In this document: one piece after another, positions 8,852 through 16,778 of the stretch | How the letters are laid out: the number at the start of each line of letters is the position of its first letter | Numbering within the stretch: the first letter of the stretch is position 1 | Origin: CAVZCK01 sp963798805 | GTDB lineage: Bacteria > Pseudomonadota > Alphaproteobacteria > Rhizobiales > Rhodomicrobiaceae | Length of the DNA: 45,336 nt | Direction: 5' to 3' | Assembly: GCA_963798805.1 (NCBI GenBank) | Contig: CAWCVC010000012.1 | Location: forward strand, 1-45,336 | The notes under the pieces: model-generated | The model's input: only the letters and a program-made list of their open reading frames with translations | What the model was told of the DNA's origin: nothing | The model's database searches: none | Translations under genes and position numbers: made by a program

Positions 8852-9427
8852 ATGAAATGGTACGAGCGAATTTCCGTCAGCACATGCTTTCTTGTCGGGG
8901 GAGTGCTCATCGCGGTCCAGGCGCTCGTTCTTTTTGCGATGGGACAGCCACCGATCTGTTCATGTGGCTACGTGACGCTTTGGGGAGGAATTGCCTCGGG
9001 TCCGGAGATGTCCCAACAGCTCACGGACTGGTACACCTATTCGCACATCATTCATGGCTTTTTGTTCTACTTCGTGCTCTGGCTGATCGCCCCGCGAATG
9101 TCGGTCGCCCTTCAACTCGTCGTCGCGGTCGCATTTGAGGCCAGCTGGGAGATTGTCGAAAACACGCCTTTCATTATCGATCGCTATCGTCAGTCGGCCA
9201 TTGCGCAGGGCTACTTCGGCGATAGTATTATCAATTCGGTAGGAGACACGATGGCGTCGGTGTTCGGCTTCCTTCTCGCTCGAACGCTGCCGACACGGGG
9301 GACTATTGCGCTGGCAATCTCGCTCGAGCTGTTTACGGCCTACATGATCCGCGACAATCTCACTCTGAACATCATTCAACTGATCCATCCAACTGGGGCG
9401 ATTTCGCAATGGCAGGCGGGACCATGA
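8852..9427 (+). CDS. DUF2585 (UPF0314) family membrane protein
   Basis: A 191-residue membrane protein with four to five hydrophobic segments. It carries the conserved features of UPF0314: CSCGYVTLWGG, DWYTYSHIIHGFLFY and EASWEIVENTPFIIDRYR, followed by GDSIINSVGD. The family is widespread in Rhizobiales and has no known function. The conserved His, Glu, Asp and Asn residues near the membrane suggest metal or ligand binding. It follows the unknown membrane gene at 8092 by 28 bases and precedes the TauE genes, so it may belong to a plus-strand operon from 8092 to 11057. Confidence 0.9.
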   Translation: MKWYERISVSTCFLVGGVLIAVQALVLFAMGQPPICSCGYVTLWGGIASGPEMSQQLTDWYTYSHIIHGFLFYFVLWLIAPRMSVALQLVVAVAFEASWEIVENTPFIIDRYRQSAIAQGYFGDSIINSVGDTMASVFGFLLARTLPTRGTIALAISLELFTAYMIRDNLTLNIIQLIHPTGAISQWQAGP

Positions 9428-9501
9428 GCGATTCGAATGGAAGCTTCCAAAGCTCGCGAACGGGCGGTCAACAAGCACTATGTCGTCGTGTCGCCTAGCC
9501 C

Positions 9502-10233
9502 ATGCTGACGCTGCTCTTTAGCGCCGTGTCCTTGCTCTATGCGACGGTCGGGCAAGCCGGAGGGACCGCTTTTCTAGCGTTGATGGCGTTCGCTTCGTTT
9601 CCGTCGGATGAGATGCGACCCACAGCCTTGCTGCTCAACATCGTTGCGGCGACCTATTCAAGTTGGCTATTCAACCGTGGCAACCTGGTCGACTGGACGA
9701 TGCTCCGACCCCTCTTGTTTGCGTCGCTGCCGACCGCGCTTATCGGTGGATTCATTGTCCTGGATGAACGAGTTTACAACGCGGCCACAGGTGTGGTGCT
9801 TCTATTGGCGGCGGGCATCCTCGCCTTTCGCCGAGCGCGGAATGAGGCAGCCGATCAGCCAGCACCATTATGGGGTGCGATCACAATAGGCGCAGGGGTC
9901 GGACTTGTGTCGGGGCTTACCGGCGTCGGTGGTGGCGTGTTTCTCGCACCCATACTGATTGCGCTGCACTGGGCGTCTCCGAAACAGACGGCGGCGCTTT
10001 CAGCGCCTTTCATATTGGCAAATTCGGCGGCAGGGCTTGTTGGCGCGATGTACGCCGGACAGGTGCCTTCCCCTGATACATGGCTCTATGCTTCAGCGGC
10101 ACTAGTGGGAGCGATGATTGGCACCACTGTCGGGCTGCGCTGGCTGTCGCAAATCGCCTCGCGCTATGCGCTGGCGGCTATTCTCGGGGCGGCTGGGCTT
10201 CAACTCTTGTTCTTCATTACTCCTAGATCATAG
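9502..10233 (+). CDS. TauE/SafE (TSUP) family membrane transporter, first copy
   Basis: A 243-residue permease of the TSUP family, many of which export sulfite, sulfoacetate or other organosulfur anions. Two repeated halves each hold a Gly-rich loop, here YATVGQAGGTAFLA near residue 13 and SGLTGVGGGVFLAPI near 136. About seven membrane helices are expected. The stop codon TAG (10231-10233) lies in the loop and first stem base of an 18-bp perfect hairpin that reaches over the start of the next TauE gene, an unusual arrangement that points to translational coupling. The substrate cannot be told from sequence. Confidence 0.9.
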   Translation: MLTLLFSAVSLLYATVGQAGGTAFLALMAFASFPSDEMRPTALLLNIVAATYSSWLFNRGNLVDWTMLRPLLFASLPTALIGGFIVLDERVYNAATGVVLLLAAGILAFRRARNEAADQPAPLWGAITIGAGVGLVSGLTGVGGGVFLAPILIALHWASPKQTAALSAPFILANSAAGLVGAMYAGQVPSPDTWLYASAALVGAMIGTTVGLRWLSQIASRYALAAILGAAGLQLLFFITPRS

Positions 10234-10250
10234 ATCTAGGAGTAATGAAG
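10212..10250 (+). promoter_or_regulatory. 18-bp perfect hairpin across the stop/start junction of two TauE genes
   Basis: Bases 10212-10229 and 10233-10250 are exact reverse complements with a three-base loop (ATA, 10230-10232). The 3' arm holds the ribosome site of the second gene (AGGAG, 10238-10242) and its ATG (10245-10247). The loop and first stem base form the TAG stop of the first gene. In RNA this would hide the second gene's start until a ribosome finishes the first. It has no U-run and so is not a classical terminator. Confidence 0.8.
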
Positions 10251-11057
10251 TTTACCAATGATTCTATCGCTCTTTTGAAAGTCCGAAGGGTGCAATACAT
10301 CGACCTCCTCAGCGATCTCGCTTACGGCGCCGCAATTGGTGCCGCGCTCGGGCTCACCGGTACCGGTGGATTGATTCTAACAGTGCCTGCGCTCGTCTAT
10401 CTCGTGGGCGAGGATGTGCACACGGCGATCGGGACATCTCTCGCCATTGTGGGCGGGATCGCCATCGAAGGCGCTGTTGAACAACGAGAGAGTGTGCAAT
10501 GGACCTCGGGTTTATTGCTCGGGGTATGCGGGATCGCCGGCAGCATCCCCGGCTCGCTGCTCTCCCCCTACTTTTCGAGCGCGACCCTTCTGCTGCTATT
10601 TTCGGGAATCATGATCGTCGCGTCGGTCAGCATGTTGCGATCAAGCAACTCTGATGGCCCGCGGGAGACCAATGCTCCGCTATGGGCAATCTTTCTTGCG
10701 GGCTTCTTCATTGGCTTCCTCACCGGCTTCATCGGAGTCGGCGGCGGTTTCCTGATCGTGCCCGTAATGGTTTTCGCATTTCGCTGTTCGATGCAGGTGG
10801 CGATTGCAACGTCGCTGCTGGTGATCGCATTCAACTCGTTCTTCGGCTTGGCTACGCGTTTCGCCACTGCATCGGTCGAATGGTCTGTCGTGGGGGCGTT
10901 CGTCGCCGGCGGGCTTGGCACGAACATCGTAGCTTCAAAGCTGGTCCACCGCCTGGATCAGCGTCGTCTCAAGCGAATCTTCGCAGTTTTCATCTTGATC
11001 GTGGGGATATTCACCGCCGCCAGTGCCACCGGCGTAATTCCAGTACGCGTGAAGTGA
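10245..11057 (+). CDS. TauE/SafE (TSUP) family membrane transporter, second copy
   Basis: A 270-residue paralogue of the preceding gene, with the two TSUP half-repeats visible as GLTGTGGLILTVPALVYL (near 40) and GFIGVGGGFLIVPVMVF (near 165). An alternative start inside (around VQYIDLLSDLAYGA) would give a more typical N-terminus, because the first 20 residues are not hydrophobic. The ATG at 10245 is the one buried in the hairpin. Two adjacent distinct TSUP genes may form a heteromeric transporter, or handle different anions; this is inferred. Confidence 0.9.
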   Translation: MKFTNDSIALLKVRRVQYIDLLSDLAYGAAIGAALGLTGTGGLILTVPALVYLVGEDVHTAIGTSLAIVGGIAIEGAVEQRESVQWTSGLLLGVCGIAGSIPGSLLSPYFSSATLLLLFSGIMIVASVSMLRSSNSDGPRETNAPLWAIFLAGFFIGFLTGFIGVGGGFLIVPVMVFAFRCSMQVAIATSLLVIAFNSFFGLATRFATASVEWSVVGAFVAGGLGTNIVASKLVHRLDQRRLKRIFAVFILIVGIFTAASATGVIPVRVK

Positions 11058-11204
11058 ACATGCTACAGTGCGTTGATTTCGGGGCCCCGTCCCAACATTC
11101 CGATAGCCCCTAAGGCCGGCTATTGGGGCTTGACCTGCCCAAGGGTGCCACGGGTTATGGGCCTTCCCACTCCTCGGTCCCGTGGGCGTTCTGCCGCCGC
11201 GTTG

Positions 11205-11291
11205 TACAATGCCGCTCGGCCACACTCCTCGCTGGAATATCGTCCGCCAGCACCGGAAACGGTCTTTCCGCTAGCATTTGACCCGACCTGA
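11205..11291 (+). pseudogene. C-terminal remnant of an IS3-type transposase (integrase core)
   Basis: The frame reads YNAARPHSSLEYRPPAPE, the classic end of IS3-family OrfB transposases (YN..RPHSSLGYRPP.PE), up to the stop at 11291. Nothing of the catalytic core remains upstream. It is a scar in the gap between the second TauE gene and the lipoprotein gene; the rest of 11058-11373 is empty. Confidence 0.8.
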
Positions 11292-11373
11292 GCTACGCTT
11301 CGCGGAGTCCAAACGCTGGCTCACGAGCGCCGGGTTCTAACTTAGAAACTGGTATCGCGCTGCGGGGGGGTGT

Positions 11374-12444
11374 ATGCGCGTGTCATTGCGGCCAATCCTC
11401 GGCATTATCCTCGCGTCCGCGCTGGCGGGCTGCGCCAGCATCGGTCCCACGACCATCAAGCGCGATCGAACGGACTATTCCGGAGCGATGGCGACCTCGT
11501 GGAAGGAGCTAATGCTGCTCAATATTGTCAAATTTCGCTATTTCGACCCCCCGGTGTTTCTCGATGTGTCTTCAGTCGTCAGCACGCAGGAGCTGCAAAC
11601 CCAGGCCGATGTCATGGCGCGGCTATTTCCGCATCCATTCGGTACATCGCAAGAGTTTCGCAATATCGATGTGAGTGGCCACTACATCGATCGCCCGACA
11701 GTCTCATACACACCGGTTACCGGCGACCGCTTCATCAACAGCTTGCTGCGCCCGATCCCGCCACAGACAATTTTCACGATGATCGATGCTGGACACGACG
11801 CTGGTTTTATCTTGCCGCTTGCGGTCCGCAGCATCAACGGCGTCTACAACTACTCCCTGTCGCCGGCACGGGCGCGACGCGAGGATCCGGCGTTCCATCA
11901 GCTGATCACCGCGATCCGCCGCATTCAGCAGGCTGGGGCAATCGGCACGCGGAGCGGCAAGACAGGAAAACAAAGCACGACCTGGGTTTTCTTCCGGCAC
12001 AAAGCTGGCGTCGCCGTAGAGCAAGACATCCGCTTAGTGAAAAAGCTGCTCGGCCTTAACCCCCAGCGCGACGAGTACGCGCTCACGGGCGGCCCAAACC
12101 ACATGCCCGATCAAATCGCCGTGGTCACGCGGTCGATGCAAGAAATCTTGACCGAGCTTGCTGCGGGGGTCGAGGTGCCGGAAGAGGACGTGGTGGAACA
12201 TCGGGCGACAGCAGTACCTATTCTCAGCGCCGATGCCGAGGCCCGCCCATTGATTCAAATCCATTCGAATAGCGAACGCCCGCTCGAAGATTATGCTGCC
12301 GTATTTTATCGCGGCCGCTGGTACTGGGTCGACGACCGCGACCTGCCATCAAAGCGAGTATTCTTATTCCTGATGATATTTTCTGCTCTCTCGGAATCCC
12401 GTGCCGTGCCACAGGTACCCATCGTCACGATCCCGACGAATTAG
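11374..12444 (+). CDS. Putative outer-membrane lipoprotein of unknown function
   Basis: A 356-residue protein with a lipoprotein signal: basic start, hydrophobic stretch, and lipobox ALAGC with Cys20. The mature part has no transmembrane segments and is soluble, with motifs such as LLNIVKFRYFDPPVFLDVSS and DDRDLPSKRVFLFLMIFSALSE. I have seen similar proteins annotated only as hypothetical in proteobacteria, and I do not assign a fold. The ATG has a GGGGGG stretch just upstream. Its 3' end overlaps that of the convergent DedA gene by 20 bases. Confidence 0.82.
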   Translation: MRVSLRPILGIILASALAGCASIGPTTIKRDRTDYSGAMATSWKELMLLNIVKFRYFDPPVFLDVSSVVSTQELQTQADVMARLFPHPFGTSQEFRNIDVSGHYIDRPTVSYTPVTGDRFINSLLRPIPPQTIFTMIDAGHDAGFILPLAVRSINGVYNYSLSPARARREDPAFHQLITAIRRIQQAGAIGTRSGKTGKQSTTWVFFRHKAGVAVEQDIRLVKKLLGLNPQRDEYALTGGPNHMPDQIAVVTRSMQEILTELAAGVEVPEEDVVEHRATAVPILSADAEARPLIQIHSNSERPLEDYAAVFYRGRWYWVDDRDLPSKRVFLFLMIFSALSESRAVPQVPIVTIPTN

Positions 12445-13417
12445 CAAACCGACCCGACGCGGTGGCGCCGGAGGCGGTCAGCAGCACCAAAAGCAGCAGC
12501 AAGACGCTCAAGTTCGTCAGAAAACCTGTGGCCGCCTCCCAATCGGCGCCGATGCCGTAACCAAGTCCGAAATAGCCCGCAGTCCATATCAAGCGACCAA
12601 TGAACGCCGTCGCCAAAAATTTCGGCAGGTGATAGCGGCTGATTCCCGCCAGCAGGCTTGCGATCGAGCTGAGATAAGACATGAATGTGCGAGTGATGAA
12701 AATCGTGAGCAATCCCCAGCGATCGAACAGCGATTGCACCCGCGCGCGCCGCCTTGCCGTAAAGCCGAACCAATGCCCGTGACGATCGAGGAATTTCTGA
12801 TTGACCCAGCGTCCGAGGCCGTAGCCGACCATGTCGCCTAGCAGCGACGATGTCACCACAATCGTGACGGCCCAAAGCCAGTCTAAGCGCCCCTGGGAAG
12901 CCAGTGAGCCTGCGACGGTTATCGCGACCCCGTCAGGCAACGGCAGGCCAATGGCGCCAATAAAAAGTGTTAGCCCGAGAGCCGGATACCCATACACCAG
13001 CAAGGCCGTGAGAACCTCATCGCCAATCGTGCCAAGCCAGCCCGCGTCGTCATCGCTGCGATCCGACTGCACTTGGGGCGAAAGCGCCGCGATCACGCGC
13101 TGCACGCGCTGGGTATAGACCGAGGGAGCGACGCCTGCGCGCTCGGCCAACGTCTTAAGGCTGGTCTTCGGGTCGGTTCCCGATGGCAGCCCAAGCTGCT
13201 CGACCAGCGCCGCTTCGGGCGTGCGAAAGCTTGCAGCGACGTATTCGAGCGTCATCCAGCCACGAATGCTGCTGGTCATCGGCGCACCGGCATCATAGGC
13301 CGAGCGCAGCAAACTGAAGGAGCCGTAGGTGCGCAAGCCAAAAAACATACTGCCCACGGCGGCGACTAGAAAGACGACGGCGGCCATCCAACGGACCCAG
13401 TTGAAGTTACCGGTCAT
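12425..13417 (-). CDS. DedA/VTT-domain membrane protein
   Basis: A DedA-family protein of about 330 residues with an unusual N-terminal extension. One helix near the start (MAAVVFLVAAVGSMFFGLRTY) precedes a soluble region of about 120 residues (GLPSGTDPKTSLKTLAERAGV), and then the DedA core: GLPLPDGVAITVAGSL, LLGDMVGYGLGRWVNQKF, and TRTFMSYLSSIASLLAGISRY. DedA proteins move lipids or maintain proton motive force, and some act in resistance to stress. The start at 13417 is chosen over in-frame codons at 13510 and 13711, because the FNR-like box at 13460-13473 would otherwise lie inside the gene. Confidence 0.88.
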   Translation of the reverse strand: MTGNFNWVRWMAAVVFLVAAVGSMFFGLRTYGSFSLLRSAYDAGAPMTSSIRGWMTLEYVAASFRTPEAALVEQLGLPSGTDPKTSLKTLAERAGVAPSVYTQRVQRVIAALSPQVQSDRSDDDAGWLGTIGDEVLTALLVYGYPALGLTLFIGAIGLPLPDGVAITVAGSLASQGRLDWLWAVTIVVTSSLLGDMVGYGLGRWVNQKFLDRHGHWFGFTARRRARVQSLFDRWGLLTIFITRTFMSYLSSIASLLAGISRYHLPKFLATAFIGRLIWTAGYFGLGYGIGADWEAATGFLTNLSVLLLLLVLLTASGATASGRFANSSGS

Positions 13418-13459
13418 CTGCGTCACCGCTATTGAGCGCCCCAAAAAAATCCTGCCTTC

Positions 13460-13473
13460 TTGATCTAAATCAG
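13460..13473. promoter_or_regulatory. FNR/FixK-like box between dedA-like and exporter genes
   Basis: TTGATCTAAATCAG matches TTGAT-N4-ATCAA with only the last base different. It is centred about 50 bases from the DedA start and about 60 from the start at 13527, with a TATATT at 13502-13507 as a possible -10 element for the exporter operon. Confidence 0.6.
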
Positions 13474-13526
13474 TGTGATCGGCCCGCCTCAAGCGCAATT
13501 TTATATTCATTGTAAGGGACGCGCTG

Positions 13527-14804
13527 ATGCTTGATATTCCAAAGCCAGCAGCGGGCGACGTGCGTCCGAGTGCCGGAAATTCAAAAGACGAAAGCGTTGG
13601 GAAGGTGAGGCATTCCATGAGCCGCGGACGTTTTCTCTTGATCGCCATTGTGCTCGTGCTGGTTGCTGTAGTCGGTGCGGGCGCCTGGGGCATGTTTCTT
13701 CGCCCTGTCAAGGTCGAGGCCGCAGGCGTTCAACGGGACGTGGCGGTTCAGGTTTTCGGTCTTGGCACGGTCGAGGCGCGCGTCACCTCCAAGGTCGGTT
13801 TCAAGGTTTCCGGCGTGCTTGTTGAGCTTCGCACCGATGTCGGTGATCGCGTGGCTAAGGGCGCCGTGCTCGCCCGTCTCGACGACCGCGAGCAGAGCGC
13901 ACAGGTCGCCAGGGCCAAAGCGGCCGTCGAGCAGACCGAAGCCAATCTTCAACGAGCCAAAGCAAGCGTCGACAAGGCGCAAGCGAACTACGCCAACACC
14001 AAGAGCATCAGCGAGCGCCGGCAGACGCTGCTACAGAACAACAACACCTCGCTTGAAACGGCACAGACGGCGCAGGCGGCCCAAGACGCAGCGCTTGGGG
14101 ACCTGAATTTGGCGAACAGCGATGTCCTTGTCGCCGAGGCCAATATTAGTGACGCCAAAGCGCAGCAGCAGCAGCAATCGACCATCTTGGATTTTCACAC
14201 GCTCATGTCGCCCTACGACGCCATGGTGACGGCGCGGCTGAAGGAGCTTGGTTCCGCCCTCGGCGCCGGCGAGCCTGTGTTTACGCTGATCGATCCGAAA
14301 TCGGTCTGGGTGCTCGCCTATATCGACGAGAGCAAAGCGGGTGAGATCAAGGTCGGCGAGCCGGCCGAGATCGTTCTGCGATCTCGTCCCAGCCCGCGCC
14401 TGAGCGGACGCGTGGCCCGTATCCAGCCCGAAAGCGATCGCGTCAACGAGGAACGCCGGATCGAGATCGCCTTCGACCGGATCCCAGAGAATTTCAATCT
14501 CGGCGAGCAGGCCGAAGTCTACATCACCACCGTGCGGCTGCCCCAGGCCTTGCTGGTGCCGGAGGCGACGATCGTCGGCCTAGCCAAAGACCAGGGAACG
14601 GTGTGGACGGTCGAGGGCGGGCAGTTGCAGCAGCGCAGCGTGACGCTCGGCCACCGGCTGCTTGATGGGCGCTTTGAGATCACCGGCGGCGTACCGGACA
14701 ATGCCAATGTGGTCACGCTGTTGCGCAGCGGCATGCGGATCGGCCGCGCCGCTGAGGTCACGGGGAAGACTGTGAGCCAGACCGCCGAAGGGCCAAGCCA
14801 ATGA
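13527..14804 (+). CDS. HlyD-family membrane fusion protein of an ABC exporter
   Basis: A 425-residue periplasmic adaptor. An N-terminal helix at about 36-57 is followed by a biotinyl-lipoyl half-domain (VGFKVSGVLVELRTDVGDRV), a coiled coil at roughly 120-215 rich in Ala, Gln and Lys, and the second lipoyl and barrel parts. The alternative start at 13617 (MSRGRFLLIAI) would trim a 30-residue tail. The stop overlaps the permease start by four bases. With the next two genes it forms an adaptor-permease-ATPase exporter of the DevBCA/MacAB type. An outer-membrane channel is not encoded here. The substrate is unknown. Confidence 0.92.
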   Translation: MLDIPKPAAGDVRPSAGNSKDESVGKVRHSMSRGRFLLIAIVLVLVAVVGAGAWGMFLRPVKVEAAGVQRDVAVQVFGLGTVEARVTSKVGFKVSGVLVELRTDVGDRVAKGAVLARLDDREQSAQVARAKAAVEQTEANLQRAKASVDKAQANYANTKSISERRQTLLQNNNTSLETAQTAQAAQDAALGDLNLANSDVLVAEANISDAKAQQQQQSTILDFHTLMSPYDAMVTARLKELGSALGAGEPVFTLIDPKSVWVLAYIDESKAGEIKVGEPAEIVLRSRPSPRLSGRVARIQPESDRVNEERRIEIAFDRIPENFNLGEQAEVYITTVRLPQALLVPEATIVGLAKDQGTVWTVEGGQLQQRSVTLGHRLLDGRFEITGGVPDNANVVTLLRSGMRIGRAAEVTGKTVSQTAEGPSQ

Positions 14805-15946
14805 ATCTGGCCTACCGGGACATCAAGCACAATCTGCTTCGCTTTGTGCTCACCAATTTCGGCTTGAGCGTGCTGCTCGGCATCGTGATTATGATGACTG
14901 GCGTGTACGGCGGCCTGATTGACGACGCGCTGCGGCAGGCTCGCGCGGCGAACGCCGACATCTGGGTGGTCGAGGCCAATACCAAGGGGCCGTTCGCCGA
15001 ATCGTCGCGCATCCCCGGCGATACGCGCGAGCTGGTCAGCCGGGTCTACGGTATTCAGCGCGCCGGTTCGGTCACCTACCAATCGGTGCAGACCGAGGCG
15101 AACGGAACGTCATACCGCCTCTTCATCATCGGCTTCGAGCCGGGCCGGCCTGGCGGACCCCGCAAGCTCGTCGCCGGGCGCGGCATCATGCGCGATCATT
15201 ACGAAATGATTGTCGACAAGCGCGCAGGGCTCGCGCTCGGCCAACAGGTGCCGCTCGGCACGCACGGCAACAAATTCACGGTGGTCGGCTTGATGCAGAA
15301 CGAGGTCACGTCCTCCGGCGATCCGGTGGGCTATATCACCCTGCACGATGCGCAAGAGCTTCAGTTCGAGCTGGCGCCGCCGGCGCAGCGGCGCGAGACG
15401 GCGCGCGGCGGGGCTGGCGAAACCAGCGACCAGATCAATGCCGTCATCGCCAAGGCGTCGCCCTATGTCCCGGTCAAAGAGGCGGCCGCAGCGCTGGCCC
15501 GGTGGAAACACCTCACCGCCCTCACTCAGGCCCAGCAAGAGAACTTATTGAGCAGGACCGTCATCGAGAAGGCGCGCAAGCAGCAGCTTCTGATCATGGT
15601 GCTGCTGGTGATCGTATCGGCGGTGATCATCGCCCTGATCATCTACACGATGACCATGGACAAGACGCGCTCGATCGCTACCCTCAAATTCGTCGGCGCG
15701 CCAGACCGCACCATCGTTGGCCTCATTGTCCAGCAGGCATTGTCGATGGGTCTGTTCGGCTATTTTACCGGGCTCGCAATTGTTTTCACGTTCCAGCCGT
15801 TTTGGCCGCGCCAACTCGTTTTCGATTCTGAAAGTCTCGTGGTCGTGTTCTTCATCACGGTGGGGATCTGCCTGGCGGCCAGCACGCTCGGCATCCGGCT
15901 CGCGCTCAAGATAGACCCGGCGGAAGCGCTGGCGTCGTCAGGGTAG
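14801..15946 (+). CDS. ABC exporter permease, FtsX/DevC-like
   Basis: A 381-residue permease with the MacB/DevC layout: one N-terminal helix at about 14-36, a large periplasmic domain up to about residue 260, then three helices at the C-terminus (LIMVLLVIVSAVIIALIIY and the following two). TMDKTRSIATLKFVGA is the characteristic cytoplasmic loop of FtsX-type permeases. It overlaps the adaptor gene by an ATGA and is followed by the ATPase after a 4-base gap. Confidence 0.93.
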   Translation: MNLAYRDIKHNLLRFVLTNFGLSVLLGIVIMMTGVYGGLIDDALRQARAANADIWVVEANTKGPFAESSRIPGDTRELVSRVYGIQRAGSVTYQSVQTEANGTSYRLFIIGFEPGRPGGPRKLVAGRGIMRDHYEMIVDKRAGLALGQQVPLGTHGNKFTVVGLMQNEVTSSGDPVGYITLHDAQELQFELAPPAQRRETARGGAGETSDQINAVIAKASPYVPVKEAAAALARWKHLTALTQAQQENLLSRTVIEKARKQQLLIMVLLVIVSAVIIALIIYTMTMDKTRSIATLKFVGAPDRTIVGLIVQQALSMGLFGYFTGLAIVFTFQPFWPRQLVFDSESLVVVFFITVGICLAASTLGIRLALKIDPAEALASSG

Positions 15947-15950
15947 GGCC

Positions 15951-16703
15951 ATGGCCGAGACGAGCAAACAGGCGGTCGTGCGCGTGGAGCATCTCTCCAA
16001 GCATTTTGGCAAGGGGACCGCGCGGGTCGACGCGCTCATCGACATCAATATGGACGTCTATCCCGGCCAGGTCGTCGGCCTGATGGGGCCAAGCGGCTCG
16101 GGCAAGACCACGCTTCTCAACTGCATCGCCTGCATTCTGGAGCCGAGCAGTGGACGGCTCACGCTCGATGGCGAGGCCGTCTATGACGATCATTGGCTCA
16201 AGGCCGATTTGCGCCGCCTGCGGCTCGACAAGATCGGCTTCATCTTCCAATTCCCCAATCTGCTGCCGTTTCTCGACGGCACCGACAATGTTGCCGTAGT
16301 GCTCAATCTTGCCGGCTACGGTTCGGCGGCGGCACGCACGCGCTCCATCGATTTGCTCAACTATCTCGATGTCGGCCATCGTAAGCATGCGATGCCTGCC
16401 CAGCTCTCCGGCGGCGAGGCGCAACGGGTAGCGATCGCCCGCGCGCTTGCCAACCGGCCGCGCATCATTCTCGCCGACGAGCCGACCGCGCCCCTCGACT
16501 CGCAGCGCGGCCGAATCGTGATGGATCTGTTGCGCCGGATCGCCATAGATCAAAGCGCAGCGATCATCGTCGTAACCCACGATGAAATGATCCTCGATCG
16601 TTTCGACCACATCTTCCGGCTCCGTGATGGCCGGCTTGAAACCGAAAAGGCGGCCGTGGTCAACGTCCCAATCAAATCCGGGACGGTCAGCGAACAGGCG
16701 TAG
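15951..16703 (+). CDS. ABC exporter ATPase, LolD/DevA-like
   Basis: A 250-residue nucleotide-binding subunit. Walker A is GPSGSGKTT, the signature is LSGGEAQRVAIARAL, Walker B is RIILADEPT, and the H-loop is VVTHD. The D-loop region reads APLDSQ where most relatives have AALDS. Length and motifs fit the LolD/MacB ATPase class that drives periplasm-to-outside export. It is the last gene of the operon; 75 bases further on, the sensor kinase gene ends on the other strand. Confidence 0.94.
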   Translation: MAETSKQAVVRVEHLSKHFGKGTARVDALIDINMDVYPGQVVGLMGPSGSGKTTLLNCIACILEPSSGRLTLDGEAVYDDHWLKADLRRLRLDKIGFIFQFPNLLPFLDGTDNVAVVLNLAGYGSAAARTRSIDLLNYLDVGHRKHAMPAQLSGGEAQRVAIARALANRPRIILADEPTAPLDSQRGRIVMDLLRRIAIDQSAAIIVVTHDEMILDRFDHIFRLRDGRLETEKAAVVNVPIKSGTVSEQA

Positions 16704-16778
16704 AAGCTTCAATGCTTGGAGCGAGCCGAACGATCCCACCCGGTCCGCGCCCTTGGCCGATAAGAGTCTGCGGGATGA

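Noticed and set aside
12425..13711. Extended DedA start at 13711
   Set aside because: The extra 98 residues are low-complexity and overlap the divergent exporter gene and the FNR-like box.
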